Origin: Eustoma russellianum
Lineage: Eukaryota; Streptophyta; Magnoliopsida; Gentianales; Gentianaceae
Assembly (NCBI GenBank): GCA_036186865.1
Contig: AP025043.1
Span: 28,337,108-28,401,107 of the forward strand
DNA length: 64,000 bases
Direction of reading: 5' to 3'
The position numbers were made by a program, and so were the translations under genes. How positions within the stretch are numbered: position 1 is the stretch's first letter; the number at the start of each line of letters is the position of its first letter. This document shows positions 12,763 through 24,430 of the stretch, piece by piece. The notes below the pieces were generated by a model, which was given only the letters and a program-made list of their open reading frames with translations, had not been told where the DNA came from and searched no databases.

Positions 12763-12765
<3 letters not shown>
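12022..12765 (+). other. LINE-F 3' UTR with two hairpins
   Basis: Two hairpins: 12059-12070/12075-12086 (CTGTGTT/AACACAG core, TTCG loop) and 12294-12305/12313-12324 (perfect 12 bp, GTCGCCTTGGCT arm). The first is followed by CTGGTGCG, which matches the tag behind hairpins of the other copies. The 36-nt hairpin follows at 12586. Open frames here show no family resemblance. Confidence 0.8.
12586..12621 (+). other. 36-nt covarying hairpin, LINE-F copy
   Basis: Outer stem GCCAAG/CTTGGT (five Watson-Crick pairs plus one G-U) and inner stem CCAC/GTGG. Same layout as the other five copies. Confidence 0.8.

Positions 12766-12810
<45 letters not shown>
12766..12810. repeat. (TA)n microsatellite between LINE-F 3' end and LINE-D 5' end
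   Basis: About 45 bp of AT/TA dinucleotides immediately after the short A-run ending LINE-F and immediately before the LINE-D 5' UTR. Confidence 0.97.
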
Positions 12811-12812
<2 letters not shown>

Positions 12813-13037
12813 GCCGAACACACAGATGGCGGCGCTGCGTCTCTGGCGATCACGGGCGGTTTTGCGGCGATAGCCGCCGCCGCCGGTTTCTTCCAGCCGA
12901 TCACCGCCTTCCTTGGCACATCGTGATCATCCTGAGTTTTTCGCTGTTGACACCCGATAGCACGCATTCTTTTTCCCTGCAACCCGCAATTGCTGCTCCT
13001 CATTGCCTCCGATCGAATCACTGCCACAATCATCAAT

Positions 13038-14322
13038 ATGGCATCCGCGGCACCGTCGTTCGCTGCCGTCGTTACTGGCGCCTCCTCAGCCACAAAAATC
13101 AGCATCTCTCCTAAAACGGTTTCAAGGCACAAAGGTATTCCGCTGATTTCTTTTCTCGATTCCGAAATCGATGCACTAGCCGCCCCATGCAAATATTCTT
13201 TGGTCGGTACGTTTTAGTATGGAAGACCACCGTTGAAGGTGATCAGAGAGGTGTTTGAAAAGATTGGCTTTCATCATGATTTGCGCATCACACTTATTGA
13301 TCAAACACACATCCTGTTAAATTTTCGTCAAGAAGCAGATTATCTCAGATGTTTCTATCGTAGATCATGGCATATATCAGGCTGTCACATGCGTATCACC
13401 AAATGGACAGTCGACTTTGATCCTATGACTGATGTTCCCATTGTTCCAGTTTGGGTAGCCTTTCCTGGTTTGCCGGTTCATTTGCATTGTCGAGAGGCTT
13501 TATTTGAGATAGTGAAGCCGATAGGCTCACCACTCAAGCTAGATGTAGCGACATCGGATGCGCTTCGGCCGTCTGTGGCCAGAGTCTGTGTTGAAGTTGA
13601 CATCGCAGGAACTGCCAACAAAAATCTACCTTCAGGCAAAGCAACGTCTTATACTGCAGTCAGTGATTTATCAGGATTTGCCAAAATATTGTACTGCTTG
13701 TCGTCGTTTAGGGCATGATCAAGACACATGTCAGCCAAGGCCGTCGGCACCGTCGGTCATTCCGCCACCTCCGCCACCGCCTCCGTCTCGCCCGTCGAAA
13801 CAAAGATGGACTCCAATTAAGAAGAAGACAGCTGTACCGCTATCGGAGGAACCCTCATCCTCCCTGCCTCCCCCAGAGCCGGCTATGCCCCCAGTGACGG
13901 AACCTACATCGAATGCTCCTTCAGTCCCTTCAGTCGCTGTGTTGGATTCACAGGAAGATGAGGAAGGTCAGCTACACGACAACTTTTGTGATGCTCCGGA
14001 TCATCAGCTACCGGAGGATGTTATCCATCATGATCTGGGTCATTCGTCGGACACGGACCTCCCCGCTGCGGAGAATGCCGATGGCCCCCTCATAGTCCCG
14101 GGTGAAGTTGCACGACGCATGCAATTGTTACATTCGTCCCCTGAGGATGATATATTAATATCTCGACTACCTGATCACACGGAGGAGGCACCGTTCGTTC
14201 CAGTCGTACCACGTCGGAAACGCCGCAGTCGAAAGGAGCTGCCACCCCTACCGCCTTCGACAATTCTAACACGCAGCGCCTCTCAGATCATTCAGGGAAG
14301 TGATTCGAACCTTTCTCAATGA
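13038..14322 (+). pseudogene. LINE-D ORF1 (DUF4283-like plus CCHC), broken
   Basis: Begins MASAAPSFAAVVTGAS at 13038, parallel to the LINE-E start MASSSPGETAAAA. A TAG at 13215-13217 replaces the Trp codon of the FWYGRPPL motif kept in LINE-C. The DUF4283-like core continues (HILLNF, RCFYRRSW, ITKWTVDFDP, VWVAFPGLPVH). Near 13605 two bases are missing relative to the sister copies, so the frame moves; the second frame (13558-14322) holds the CCHC knuckle CTACRRLGHDQDTC, the Pro-rich spacer, an acidic region and the RRKRRSRKELPPLPPST tail. The final TGA overlaps the ORF2 ATG (14319-14322). Confidence 0.85.
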
Positions 14323-17300
14323 ATATATTAATTTGGAACATTCGTGGCATGCGTACATCCCTGCCTCGATTACAGAAGTTACTTAAAGATCACCGTATAA
14401 ATTTGCTTGCTTTAATTGAGCCTAAACATACCCCCATCACAAGTTCATAGATTTTGTTTGCGGCTTGGTTTCACTCATTGTTATGCTTCACAATCAGAAC
14501 ATATATGGTTTTTTTAGCGGGATAATGAATTTCATATGCTTGCCACACAGGATCAGGAACAAGTGATTCACTTGACTCTTTCTTCAGTCACGCAGCAGCA
14601 TTCTTTTGTTCTCTCTTTAGTTTATGCGAAACATACAGCCACACAGCGTCAGGCCTTATCACGGCACGCGATACACTTGGACTGAAGGCTGCGGCCTTGG
14701 TAGAGTTCGCCGGAGACTGGACTGGACACTTATTAACTCTCTGATGCAAGATATGTTTGATAATTTGAAACTCACTCACTTGCCGCGAGTCACATCGGAC
14801 CACACTCCTTTATTGATACAGTGTCAGGCAAGTGCCCAACCGTTTCGTCGCACTTTTCGATTTTTAGATGCATGGCTCCAACATCCGGATTTTCATAATT
14901 ATGTGCGTCATGCATGGCACTCGTATCCAACAACAGGTGGCATGCGCGGCTTTTATAACAAATTATTTTCTCTAAAGAAAGATATACAACACTGGAATAA
15001 GGCTATCTTTGGGAATATTTTCAGCAATTTGAAGGAGGCCGAAAATACTCTGAATATAGCAGAAAATAACTGGGATGCTAATTCTACGGAGGAAGCGCGA
15101 GAAGCCTATTCTCGGGCGAAGGCAAAATACTTGCTTGCCGCAAAATATGAACTCTTATATTGGAAGCAAAAGGCTCGTGTTAAATGGTTACAAGAAGGGG
15201 ATGCTAATACCCGTTACTTTCACTCTCTTGTCAAAGGTAAGCGATCACAGTTGTGTATTCGTCAGCTTCGAGATTCACAGGGAACGTTGTTGAGACAACA
15301 TGAGGATCTTATGAGGGCGGCAGTAGATTTTTATACAAATTTATTTGCCCGAGTGCCTACCAGCAATCATACGGACATATTATCCTATATTCCATGTCTA
15401 GTCACTGATGCGGATAATATAATGCTTACCCAGTTGCCATTGGAATCAGAGGTCAAAGATGCGGTATGGAGTCTAGATCCGCAAAGTGCGGCGGGGCCCG
15501 ACGGATTTAATGGCCACTTTTATCGTTCCTGTTGGTCGATAATACATTTGGATGTGCTCAAAGCTGTGCAGGAATTTTTCATTGGGGTACCACAGCCGAC
15601 AGTTATGGCTAGTGCATTACTTACTCTCATTCCAAAGGTCCAGTCGCCCCAACGTTTGGTGATTTTCGCCCAATTTGTCTTACAAACTTCATCAGCAAAG
15701 TTTGCACTCGTATTATTGCCACTCGTTTGAATCAGCTGTTGCCAAGGTTAATCTCCCCGGAGCAAACGGGTTTTCTTGCAGGTACGGATATCTCTACTCA
15801 AGTGCTTTTAGCTCGTGAAATGGTGCATGTGTTGGACAGGGGCGGACCTCAGTTATGCCTGAAACTCGATATGATGAAGGCTTTTGATCGTGTTAGCTGG
15901 GACTATCTACAACTGCTTCTACGTAAGTTTGGGTTTTCGGAATTTTTCATTCGGGTTATCATTAATCATCTAGGTGCTACGAGGATGTCAGTATTAGTTA
16001 ATGGCCAGCCTTCACCATACTTCCGTCCCTTCAAAGGCGTCAAACAGGGGAATCCTTTATCGCCTTTACTGTTTATATTGTCGTCAGAGGGTTTTAGTCG
16101 AGGGTTGAAGGCTTTGGTTAGCACGGGCAAGATTCGATCCTTTAGGTTGGGCAGAATTCCTATGGAAATTTCGCATTTAGCTTACGCAGATGATTTGCTT
16201 ATCTTCCTGCAAGGCACTCAAAGGAATCTTCGCCGCTTTCATGCATTTCTCACTACATATGAAACTGCATCAGGACAAAAAGTTAATTTTGGTAAAAGCA
16301 GTTTCATTCCATCATCCAATATTACAGCAAGACAATGTCAAAATATCAAAGGCATCCTAGGTATGCGTCACACATCTCTGCCTTTCCGATACCTTGGCTC
16401 CTATCTTCACAAGGGCATCCCTCGGGCTAGGCACTGTTCCTTGTTGTTACAGCATGTGGATGCCCGACTACAGGGTTGGCATTCTCGCCTACTATCTTTC
16501 GCAGGAAGGCTGGTGCTACTACGTTCCGTCATTGCGGCGCTCCCGCTACATATTCTGGCAGCAGGCGGCATGCCTAAGTCAGTCATTCGCATGCTCGATA
16601 GGAAGATGTCAGCGTTCTTTTGGGGTGATCGGCACCATTGGGTCGCATGGAACACTATTACTTCTCTAGTTGAAGAAGGGGGATTAGGGCTTCGCAGTCT
16701 TGGTGAGCTGCAACAGGCATATGCGTGTCGCATATGGTGGCAATATCAGCGCCATGATACATTGTGGAGTAAATATATGCATCTTAAGTATGGACGACGA
16801 GGTGATTATACTCCCAGGCTCCCAGATTCAGCAGTTTGGAAATCTATCTGTCGCATTCATCCCATATGTTTTTCTCACTCAACTGGCCTAGGCACATTTC
16901 TATCATGGACTGCCACGTCTTCTGGGGAGTTTACGCTTAAGTCGGCCTATGATATATGTCGCACGCCGCGCCCAACATTTCTTTCGGCATCATTTATTTG
17001 GTTTAAACATCACGCTCCTGCCGTTCGGCTATTGCTGTGGCGCTTTTTTCATTCAGCCATGCCTTTTGAAGATTACATAGGAAAATATCAGATGGTGCGT
17101 CCTACTCAATGTCCTTTTTGTAAATCACATTCAGCAACAGTGGACCATATATTCATTTACTGTTCTCGCATCCGCTATTTTTGGGGTTTTTTTGCTGCTG
17201 AATTACACGGGGTCCCGCCGACATCTCTGTCTTTGCGGCAATATTTATTATCATGGTGGTATCGGTCCAATTCTACATCACTAGCGGGAGTTTTGAAGAT

Positions 17301-18006
17301 TGTTGTCCCTGCAATAATATTATCAAACATTTGGCGTCAATATGCACAACTCATATATGGGGACACAACAATTTTCTCGACAGCGGCATTGCGAAATTCT
17401 ATCCATTTTGATATACATGTCTGGACAATGCGCCTCCATGGGACTAAGTTGGCAGCAGGCCCATTGCCCTCTCTCTCCTGGCTCCCTCGGATTCGTGCTC
17501 CTCGTCTTCGAGTTCTGCGGTGGCAAACCCCCCCTTCTGGTCGTCTAAAGTTAAATGTGGATGCAGCAGTTGGCCAGCATTATGCTGCAGGTGGAGTGAT
17601 AGTGCGTGATCATGATGGATGTTGCATCCAAGCCCTCTCTTTTCGTCTACCTCACGGTACACCGTTACAGGCTGAGATTCAGGCTACTCTTTTTGGCCTG
17701 CTTTATTTCCTTCCTTTATACCGTTCGATCATGGTAGAATCGGATTGTGCTCAAATGATAACATGTCTCGGTAAGCCTCGACAACCAACAGGAAATTATC
17801 ATCTTCGGCTACTTCACAACCTGGTCAGCCATCATCAGCTCGTGCTACTTCATACGTTCCGGGAGAATAATATGCCGGCTCATTATCTTGCCCAACATGC
17901 AATGATGCATCCTATCACGGGGTTTTATAACCGTCATACTCTTCCATCCATGGTCAAGGCTTCCGTGGAACTGGATCTCACTTCGGCGTACTTGTGCACT
18001 GTCTAA
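14319..18006 (+). pseudogene. LINE-D ORF2 (endonuclease-RT-RNase H), broken
   Basis: Opens MNILIWNIRGMRTSLPRL...IEPKH. A frameshift lies near 14440 and a TAG near 14517 (Trp to stop in WFFWRDNEF). At about 14655 QRQALS is fused to YHGTRYTW, deleting about 60 residues of endonuclease compared with LINE-C and LINE-E. From 14624 to 15655 the frame is open into the RT; a frameshift at about 15655 (SPQTFGDFRPIC region) moves it to 15727-18006. The rest is intact: AFDRVSWDY, GVKQGNPLSPLLF, YADDLLIFL (about 16180), the zinc-binding region QCPFCKSHSATVDHIF and RNase H (LNVDAAVG at about 17550, AEIQA, ESDCAQ, PAHYLAQH). GVKQGN replaces the usual GVKQGD. Confidence 0.88.
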
Positions 18007-19100
18007 TGGATTGCTGTTATTTTACACATTCTGCCCGTGTCCTACCAGTCACGGGCAGACCCGGTACGCATAATGTTTATATCATACGCTGCTGCTACAT
18101 CATTTTTTTGCTCAGACATATTAATGTTGTTTCTATTACTATGTTCAATGGCTGTTGTGGTAACTGTGAGCGCAATTTGGCGTGCGGTTGCAACCCTACA
18201 AAACATGTAGTCTTCCATATGGATTGGCATCAACCCCATCTTTCTGCCTGCACTGCATCTGGTGCAGGCAGGGCTGGTTCGTTTCCTTTTCTTTTGAATA
18301 TCCGGTCTCGCACTAGCATTCCTTCTACACTGACAATGATGTTTTATTTGCACCATGTATATCGGGCGACAATATGTTTCTCCACTTCACTTGGGGCTGT
18401 GAGACAACTTGTTCATGTCCAGGTTTCCACTCGATATCGCATCTCTCGGATGACTGACGCATGTGGTGGTCCTTTTTTGCCTTCAGAATGCAGGAGTTGG
18501 CTCTTTACATGTCTATCTGCCGGCACTTTGTTTTGTGCCGGCAGCACAGGTTTGATCTATACCCAGAATTCTCCGATTTTTCTCTCTTCCAGCGTTAAGA
18601 TTTACTTGTCTCTTTCTTCTCTGGCTGCGTGGGAGCGAACCTGGATGGCACTTCATCTTGGTGACCTGAGTATATTCATTGTATGGCCCTCACCTACCCA
18701 CTCGATAGCTACCCTTGATGGATGCGTTGTTGTTCTTTGGATACATTGGCACCAAACATACGTTGCGGATTACTTTCACCACATTGACGGGCATTTGCGG
18801 CGCTTCAGAGATGCTCCTGCTTGTTGGCTTATTTTATTATGTTTGTATAGCACGTGGTTACGTTTCTCTCATTCATTACACAATAGCGAATATCAAACAT
18901 CCAGGCATATAAATATGTACGCTTTTTCCTTAGCCGGGGTTTTATCCACAAGGGTGGTTTTACTCGGCAAGGTTTTAATGCGGCATATCATATATTGCTG
19001 AGATGTTGATAATCAGTTGCTTTTCTATCTACTGATTCATTTGGATGTAATATGGTTTTCCGCCACAAGTGAGGGATTTGTTCAATAAAATACCACGTTC

Positions 19101-19103
<3 letters not shown>
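18007..19103 (+). other. LINE-D 3' UTR with three long hairpins
   Basis: Perfect 10-bp hairpins at 18030-18039/18050-18059 (TCTGCCCGTG arm), 18244-18253/18262-18271 (CTGCCTGCAC arm) and 18517-18526/18535-18544 (CTGCCGGCAC arm). They are followed by CCGGTACG, CTGGTTCG and CAGGTTTG respectively. The box CCATATGGATTGGC precedes the second hairpin, as in LINE-C. The 335-codon open frame starting at 17994 lies over this UTR; its paired hairpins argue that it is not coding. Confidence 0.85.
18933..18968 (+). other. 36-nt covarying hairpin, LINE-D copy
   Basis: Outer stem GCCGGG/CTCGGC (one G-U pair), inner stem CCAC/GTGG with an AAGG loop. Confidence 0.8.

Positions 19104-19139
<36 letters not shown>
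19104..19139. repeat. (TA)n microsatellite between LINE-D 3' end and LINE-A 3' end
   Basis: About 36 bp of TA dinucleotides. To its right are 14 bases (19140-19153) that belong to the 3' end of minus-strand LINE-A, split off by the LINE-E insertion. Confidence 0.95.
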
Positions 19140-19142
<3 letters not shown>

Positions 19143-19153
19143 ATGAAAGGAGG
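19140..19153. repeat. Target site duplication of LINE-E, left copy
   Basis: TTGATGAAAGGAGG, identical to 25543-25556. It is the extreme 3' end of minus-strand LINE-A (compare GATGAAAGGAG at the LINE-R 3' end, 62685). Confidence 0.93.
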
Positions 19154-19173
19154 ATTAATAAAATATATATAAA

Positions 19174-20643
19174 ATGGCTTCGTCTTCTCCAGGGGAAACC
19201 GCCGCCGCCGCCGCACCTCGATCTTTCGCTGCAGTAGTTGCAGCTTCTGCTCCGCCAACGACGCCGATCACACCTAAACTAATCTCCAAGCATAAAGGCC
19301 ATCCCTTGATTGCCTTTTCCGACGCAGAAATTGACGCATTTGGCCGCTCCCTACCTTTTTGGTTCGGACGTCCACCACTAAAGATCATACGCCAAGTTTT
19401 CGAGAGAATTGGATTTAAGTCAGATGTTAAGATTACCCTTTTGGATCAATCTCATGTACTGCTGAATTTCCTGCATAAACCAGATTACATACGATGTTTC
19501 TACCGACGATCATGGACGATCGTCGGCTGCACAATACGGGTCACGAAATGGACTATAGACTTCGATCCTTCTGCCGATGGTCTGATCGTGCCTATATGGA
19601 TAGCATTTCCAGGTTTACCAGTACATTTTCAACAAAAGGCAGCGCTTTTTGAGATATCACGTGTAGTCGGACATCCAATTAAGCTTGATGTTGCCACCGG
19701 AGACGGCCTCCATCCGTCTGTTGCACGGGTTTGCGTTGAGGCTGTGTATCCACAGATCTTCCAAAGAAGATGTTTTTGCAAGGAAAATAAAAAATAATTC
19801 AGCAACAGATCGTATACGAAGACCTGCCTTCATTCTGTGATAAGTGCCGCAGATTAGGTCACACAGCCGCCACATGTGGAGACAAGGTTATTGACAAACC
19901 CTCCAAACCCCAAACGAATACCACCAGATGGACTCCTAAGAAGAACCAAAAAGATCACGCCTTTGAGATGGAAAACGTGGTTTTGCTCCAAAAACATGCT
20001 ACTGCAACCCAGGAACGTCAAAAAAATTTCCCATGCAGAAACAGATACTACTGCCGTCCCTGAACCGCAAAATCCCAATCCAGAAAATTATGATGCACCA
20101 ATTCTTGATAATAATGCTGGTAATGAGGAGAATAACCCCAACGAAACATATGATTTCAATCCTAGACTCGATCACATCTCTGACACAACATTGCCTATAC
20201 AACACACGGATGAGAAGGATGATTTCTTGGTGCATCAAACAGATACGTTGCACACAATTCAACGCATAGCAGATGACACATTAACGCAAACCCAGACTCT
20301 TGATGATGATCCTGATTATTGCCAAGTATCAGATTCAGAGATTCCGCACGGTGATCCCAGAAAGTATATGGAAGATACTCTGCGCTCTCAATTCATACAT
20401 CAAATGATTGATGATGCAGAAAACATCAACAAACGTCTGTCTTCTCGTCCACCAAGTACAAACGACAAGGATATTCTTCATGCCTGTTTAACAGAGGCAC
20501 ACACTGACCTCGAGGGATTTATTCCAGCTCCAACCAGACGCAAACGTCGGCTACGCAAAGAATTACCACCAAGACCTCCGTCTACAGTAATTACTCGAAG
20601 TGCCACTCGCTCGTGCTCTGCATCACCCCAAACATCATTATGA
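19174..20643 (+). pseudogene. LINE-E ORF1 (DUF4283-like plus CCHC), frameshifted
   Basis: ATG at 19174 opens MASSSPGETAAAAAPRSF. The DUF4283-like domain is continuous to about 19740 (FWFGRPPLKIIRQVFERIGF, RCFYRRSW, RVTKWTIDFDP, IWIAFPGLPVH, PSVARVCVE). A frameshift near 19742 ends that frame at 19797. The CCHC knuckle (CDKCRRLGHTAATC, about 19840-19880) lies in another frame. A third stretch in frame 19876-20643 carries the acidic region and the tail TRRKRRLRKELPPRPPST. This ORF1 shows the ancestral N-terminus best. Stop TGA overlaps the ORF2 ATG (20640-20643). Confidence 0.85.
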
Positions 20644-23600
20644 ATGCTATCACATGGAATGCTAGAGGCATTCGAACCTCAATGGAAAGACTGCAATCAA
20701 TATTACGTAATACACACTTGGATATATTAGTGATAATTGAGCCAAAACAACGTCCAACCAAACTTACCACATACAGGCTAAAATTGGGGTTCTCTAATGC
20801 GAGGTCAACCTGCCAGGATAACATCTGGGTTTTTTTGGAAATCATCATCTTTACAATTGCTTGATTTAAGTCACGGTGAACAAACATCCCTCTTCACTTT
20901 TAAATATATACCAACGCAACAGTCTCTGACTTGGTCTGTGGTGTATGGACGACATACAGTTTCGGATAGAAGACCTCTCTGGGATTCATTAATTGAGACA
21001 TCTCGCAGCATATCTATACCTTGGGTAATATGTGGATATTTCAACACTTTCCTCTCATTAGACGAACACAAAGGCAGATCCATACCATCTCTTCGCATCT
21101 TGGATGACTTCAAAGATTGTGTACACATCTGTGGCCTCCAAGATCTTCCTATTACAGGCACATTATTCACTTGGGCGCATGGAACGGGTGAGGGACGGGT
21201 TATGCGACGTTTGGACAGATACTTATGCACAGTCTCTTTCTCCAACTTATTTGCAGATGTGATAGTTCATCATCTCTCAAGAGCAACGTCGGACCATGCG
21301 CCACTTTTCCTCAAGTGTAAAATATCACAAACACGCCCTCATATCCCATTTCTCTATATAAATGCGTGGGCATTACATGCCGATTTTACTCTATACGTAA
21401 AAGAAAAGTGGCAATCATACCCAATGACCGGGGGCATGCGTGATCTTTATTCCAAGTTAAATCTACTCAAAAAGGATCTCAAAGTTTGGAACCGAGAAAT
21501 ATATGGAAATATTTTTAGTAATGTGGCGATGGCAGAAGATAACTACAAACGCCAAGAAGCACAATTTGATGAAAGTCCTACACCAACTAATCGAGCAGCA
21601 ATGTCCCTTGCACATGCTCAGCTCCTACAAGCCACCAAAGCACAACCGTCGTATTGGACACAGAAAGCTAGAACACATTGGATAACAGAAGGGGAGGCTA
21701 ACACGGCATATTTTCATGCACCGGTCAAGGACAAGCATCGCAAGCAACTAATCAAGGTTTACAAAGCAGTACAGGAAGCCCGTTGCAAGACAATGCTGCC
21801 CTAGGGGACGAAGCTGTGTCTTACTACAAAAATCTGTTTATGCAGGAGCCTGTTGCTGGAGTAGCAGAATTTCTTCATTGCATTCCTACAATGATAACGC
21901 AAGCAGACAATGAATTACTCGCAGCCGAGCCAGACGCACAAGAAATAAAGAACGCAGTTTGGCACCTTTGTCCAAGCAGTGCCGCTGACCCAGACGGTTA
22001 CAATGGCCATTTTTTCAGAACATGCTGGGATATTATACACATGGATATTACACTCGCCATTCAAGAATTCTTTTTAGGCGTTCCTCCTCCACAGGTAATG
22101 GTCTCATCTCTAATAGTGTTAATACCAAAAAACCCCATCCATCAACGTATGCAGACTTTCGCCCAATATGTTTATCAAACTTCATCAGTAAGGTGACTAC
22201 CAGAATCATTGCTTCGAGGCTAAATACTGTGTTGCCAAAAATCATATCTCCAGAGCAAATTGGTTTTCTCAAAGGCCATGATATCAGTGAACATGTTCTA
22301 ATGGCAAATGAGATGGTGCATCTAATCGATAAAAAAGTTCATGGGGGAAATGTGCTGATCAAACTGGACATGACAAAGGCTTTTGATAGAGTTAGTTGGC
22401 CGTATTTGGAGGCCATACTCAATAAATTTGGATTTGCATCACGCTTCATTCGCATTATAATGAATAACATGAGTATATCCAAGCTTTCGATTGTCATTAA
22501 CAGATCATCTTATGGATTTTTCTCCCCCACACGCAGTGTTGAACAGGGAGATCCACTATCTCCTCTATTGTTTATCATTTGCTCAGAAGGTTTCAGCCGT
22601 GGTATAAACAGTCTCTTCAACACTGACTCACTCCGAGGTTTCTCATTGGGTCGAACTCAACCAGTTTCTCACCTAGCATATGCGGATGACTTATTATTGT
22701 TTTTAAATCCGTCTACACAAAACTTACGAAGGTTCCAATCATTCTTACACACTTATCAACAAGCATCTGGGCAGTTAGTCAACTATGCAAAGAGCCAATT
22801 TGTCGCTAGCTCTTACATCTCGCAACACCAACTCAACGCCATCTCTCAGATTTGAACAATGCCATCCTCAATACTACCGATAAAATACTTGGGCTCCTAT
22901 CTCTATCGTGGTGTTAATCGATCAACATACTGCACCACTTTGATTCAACATTTTGATTCTACTCTAACTGGATGGGCCAGCCGACTGCTCTCCCCAGGAA
23001 GTAGATTGGTCTTATTAAAATCAGTTCTCTCTGCTATGCTATTACACATCTTAACGGCTGCTCGTCTGCCTAAAAGTGTTATCAATACACTTAATCGGAA
23101 ATTTGCATCCTTCATATGGAATGACAAGCATCATTGGATATCATTCGTGGACATCTGTTACCAAGAATCAGAGGGAGGACTAGGGGTTCGAAACTTGACT
23201 CACATTCAAACTGCTTATGATTGCAAACTATGGTGGTCTTATCATAATACCACCACGTTATGGTCAACTTACATGCACAATCAGTATGGCTCACGACATG
23301 ATTATTTGCCACGCATTTACGAATCTCCGGGATGGAAAAGATTATGCTCTATACACACTCTATGTAATCAATTGTCAACTGGCACCCCAAACCCAGCTTG
23401 GAATACAGCTACCTCTGGTCTTTTTTCCATTCGGCAGGCCTATGATGATGTTAGACCAATTCGAACAAAACTTTTATCACATAAGTTCATATGGTGGCAT
23501 GGAATACCAAAGACAATCAGCATTTTTACTTGGAGACTGTTACATTGCGCAATTCCCATTTAAGATAACCTAAAACGATTTACTACGACTTGTCCCAGTA

Positions 23601-24430
23601 TTTGTCCATTCTGCCATGCAGCATCGGCAAATCAACAGCACATATTCATTACATGCCCAACAATCCAACTTACGTGGCAGAAACTATCGATATTACTAGA
23701 CAGACCAAATTACCGACCATCAACACTCCGATCGCATTTACTACATTGGTGGCTATCATCTACTGCTACAACACTCAAAGGTAATCTTCGTGTTGTTGGG
23801 CCTATTATGCTGTGTTGGTCTATTTGGAGAATCTATACAAATCACACATATGGAGATGCAGACTTACCACTCACAAACATATACAATCTTACATGAAAAT
23901 CTTGCTACGACTGGACTACGGCCTTACATGGAACAAAATTAGCGCAATATGACTTTTCCCTCATAGCAGCTGGATTATCTGCAAAGCTACGGCCAAAAAC
24001 TATATTGCCTCTCAAATGGAGCCTTCCACCATCCGGAAAATTAAAACTCAACGTGGATGCCTCAGCAACAACAACTTACTCGTCGGCAGGTGCAATTCTT
24101 CGGGACTCATTAGGACACATGATTGCGGATCTCTCTTTCAGGCTTCCTTATATGACACCCCTACGTGCAGAAACACATGCCATATTATATAGTCTCATGT
24201 TCTTTGGACAACTGCATCGACAACTAATCATTGAAACAGACTGCCTTCAAGTCACGCAGCAAATTGCATACTTGACAAACACGCCGGAGTACAAGCAATT
24301 GCAGCTTTTTCTTCAGCTAACGGGTAGTCAACTTACATTCATCCCTAGAGAGATCAACATGGTTGCTCATCACTTGAGTCAATTTGTGCTTATAACGCCA
24401 GCCACACGGCTATATACTTATGCCATTTAG
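20640..24430 (+). pseudogene. LINE-E ORF2 (endonuclease-RT-RNase H), frameshifted
   Basis: Opens MNAITWNARGIRTSMERLQ..IEPKQ. Unlike LINE-C and LINE-D it keeps the middle of the endonuclease (IPWVICGYFNTFLSLDEHKG; the usual GDFN reads GYFN). Frames change near 20820, 21790, 22160, 22857 and 23563. Domains: endonuclease (ATSDHAPL), linker (SYPMTGGMRDLYSKL), RT (AFDRVSWPYLEA, SVEQGDPLSPLLF, YADDLLLFL at about 22680), zinc-binding region (CPFCHAASANQQHIFITC, about 23600) and RNase H (LNVDAS at 24050, AETHA, ETDCLQ, AHHLSQF). All domains are recognisable but not in one frame, so the gene is dead. Confidence 0.88.

Larger units (their letters stand above)
11783..12765 (+). mobile_element. LINE-F, 5'-truncated LINE (end of RNase H plus 3' UTR)
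   Basis: Plus-strand LINE fragment flanked by (TA)n on both sides. It keeps the last part of ORF2 and the full 3' UTR, ending in the conserved CATAAGTGAGG box and AATAAA (12744-12749). Truncation at the 5' end is the usual result of incomplete target-primed reverse transcription. Confidence 0.85.
12811..19103 (+). mobile_element. LINE-D, full-length L1-type LINE with RNase H
   Basis: Plus-strand LINE of about 6.3 kb with (TA)n on both sides. It has a 227-bp 5' UTR (12811-13037, GC-rich, with GCCGCC runs), ORF1, ORF2 and a 1.1-kb 3' UTR ending in CACAAGTGAGGG and AATAAA (19084-19089). It is closely related to LINE-C. Inactive: two lesions in ORF1, a large endonuclease deletion and an RT frameshift. 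Confidence 0.92.

Noticed and set aside
14588..16733. Minus-strand open frames over LINE-D ORF2
   Set aside because: Shadows of the RT frame on the other strand, with no independent support.
17994..19001. 335-codon open frame after LINE-D ORF2
   Set aside because: Same reason: 3' UTR with paired hairpins. The N-terminal bases overlap the end of ORF2 in another frame.
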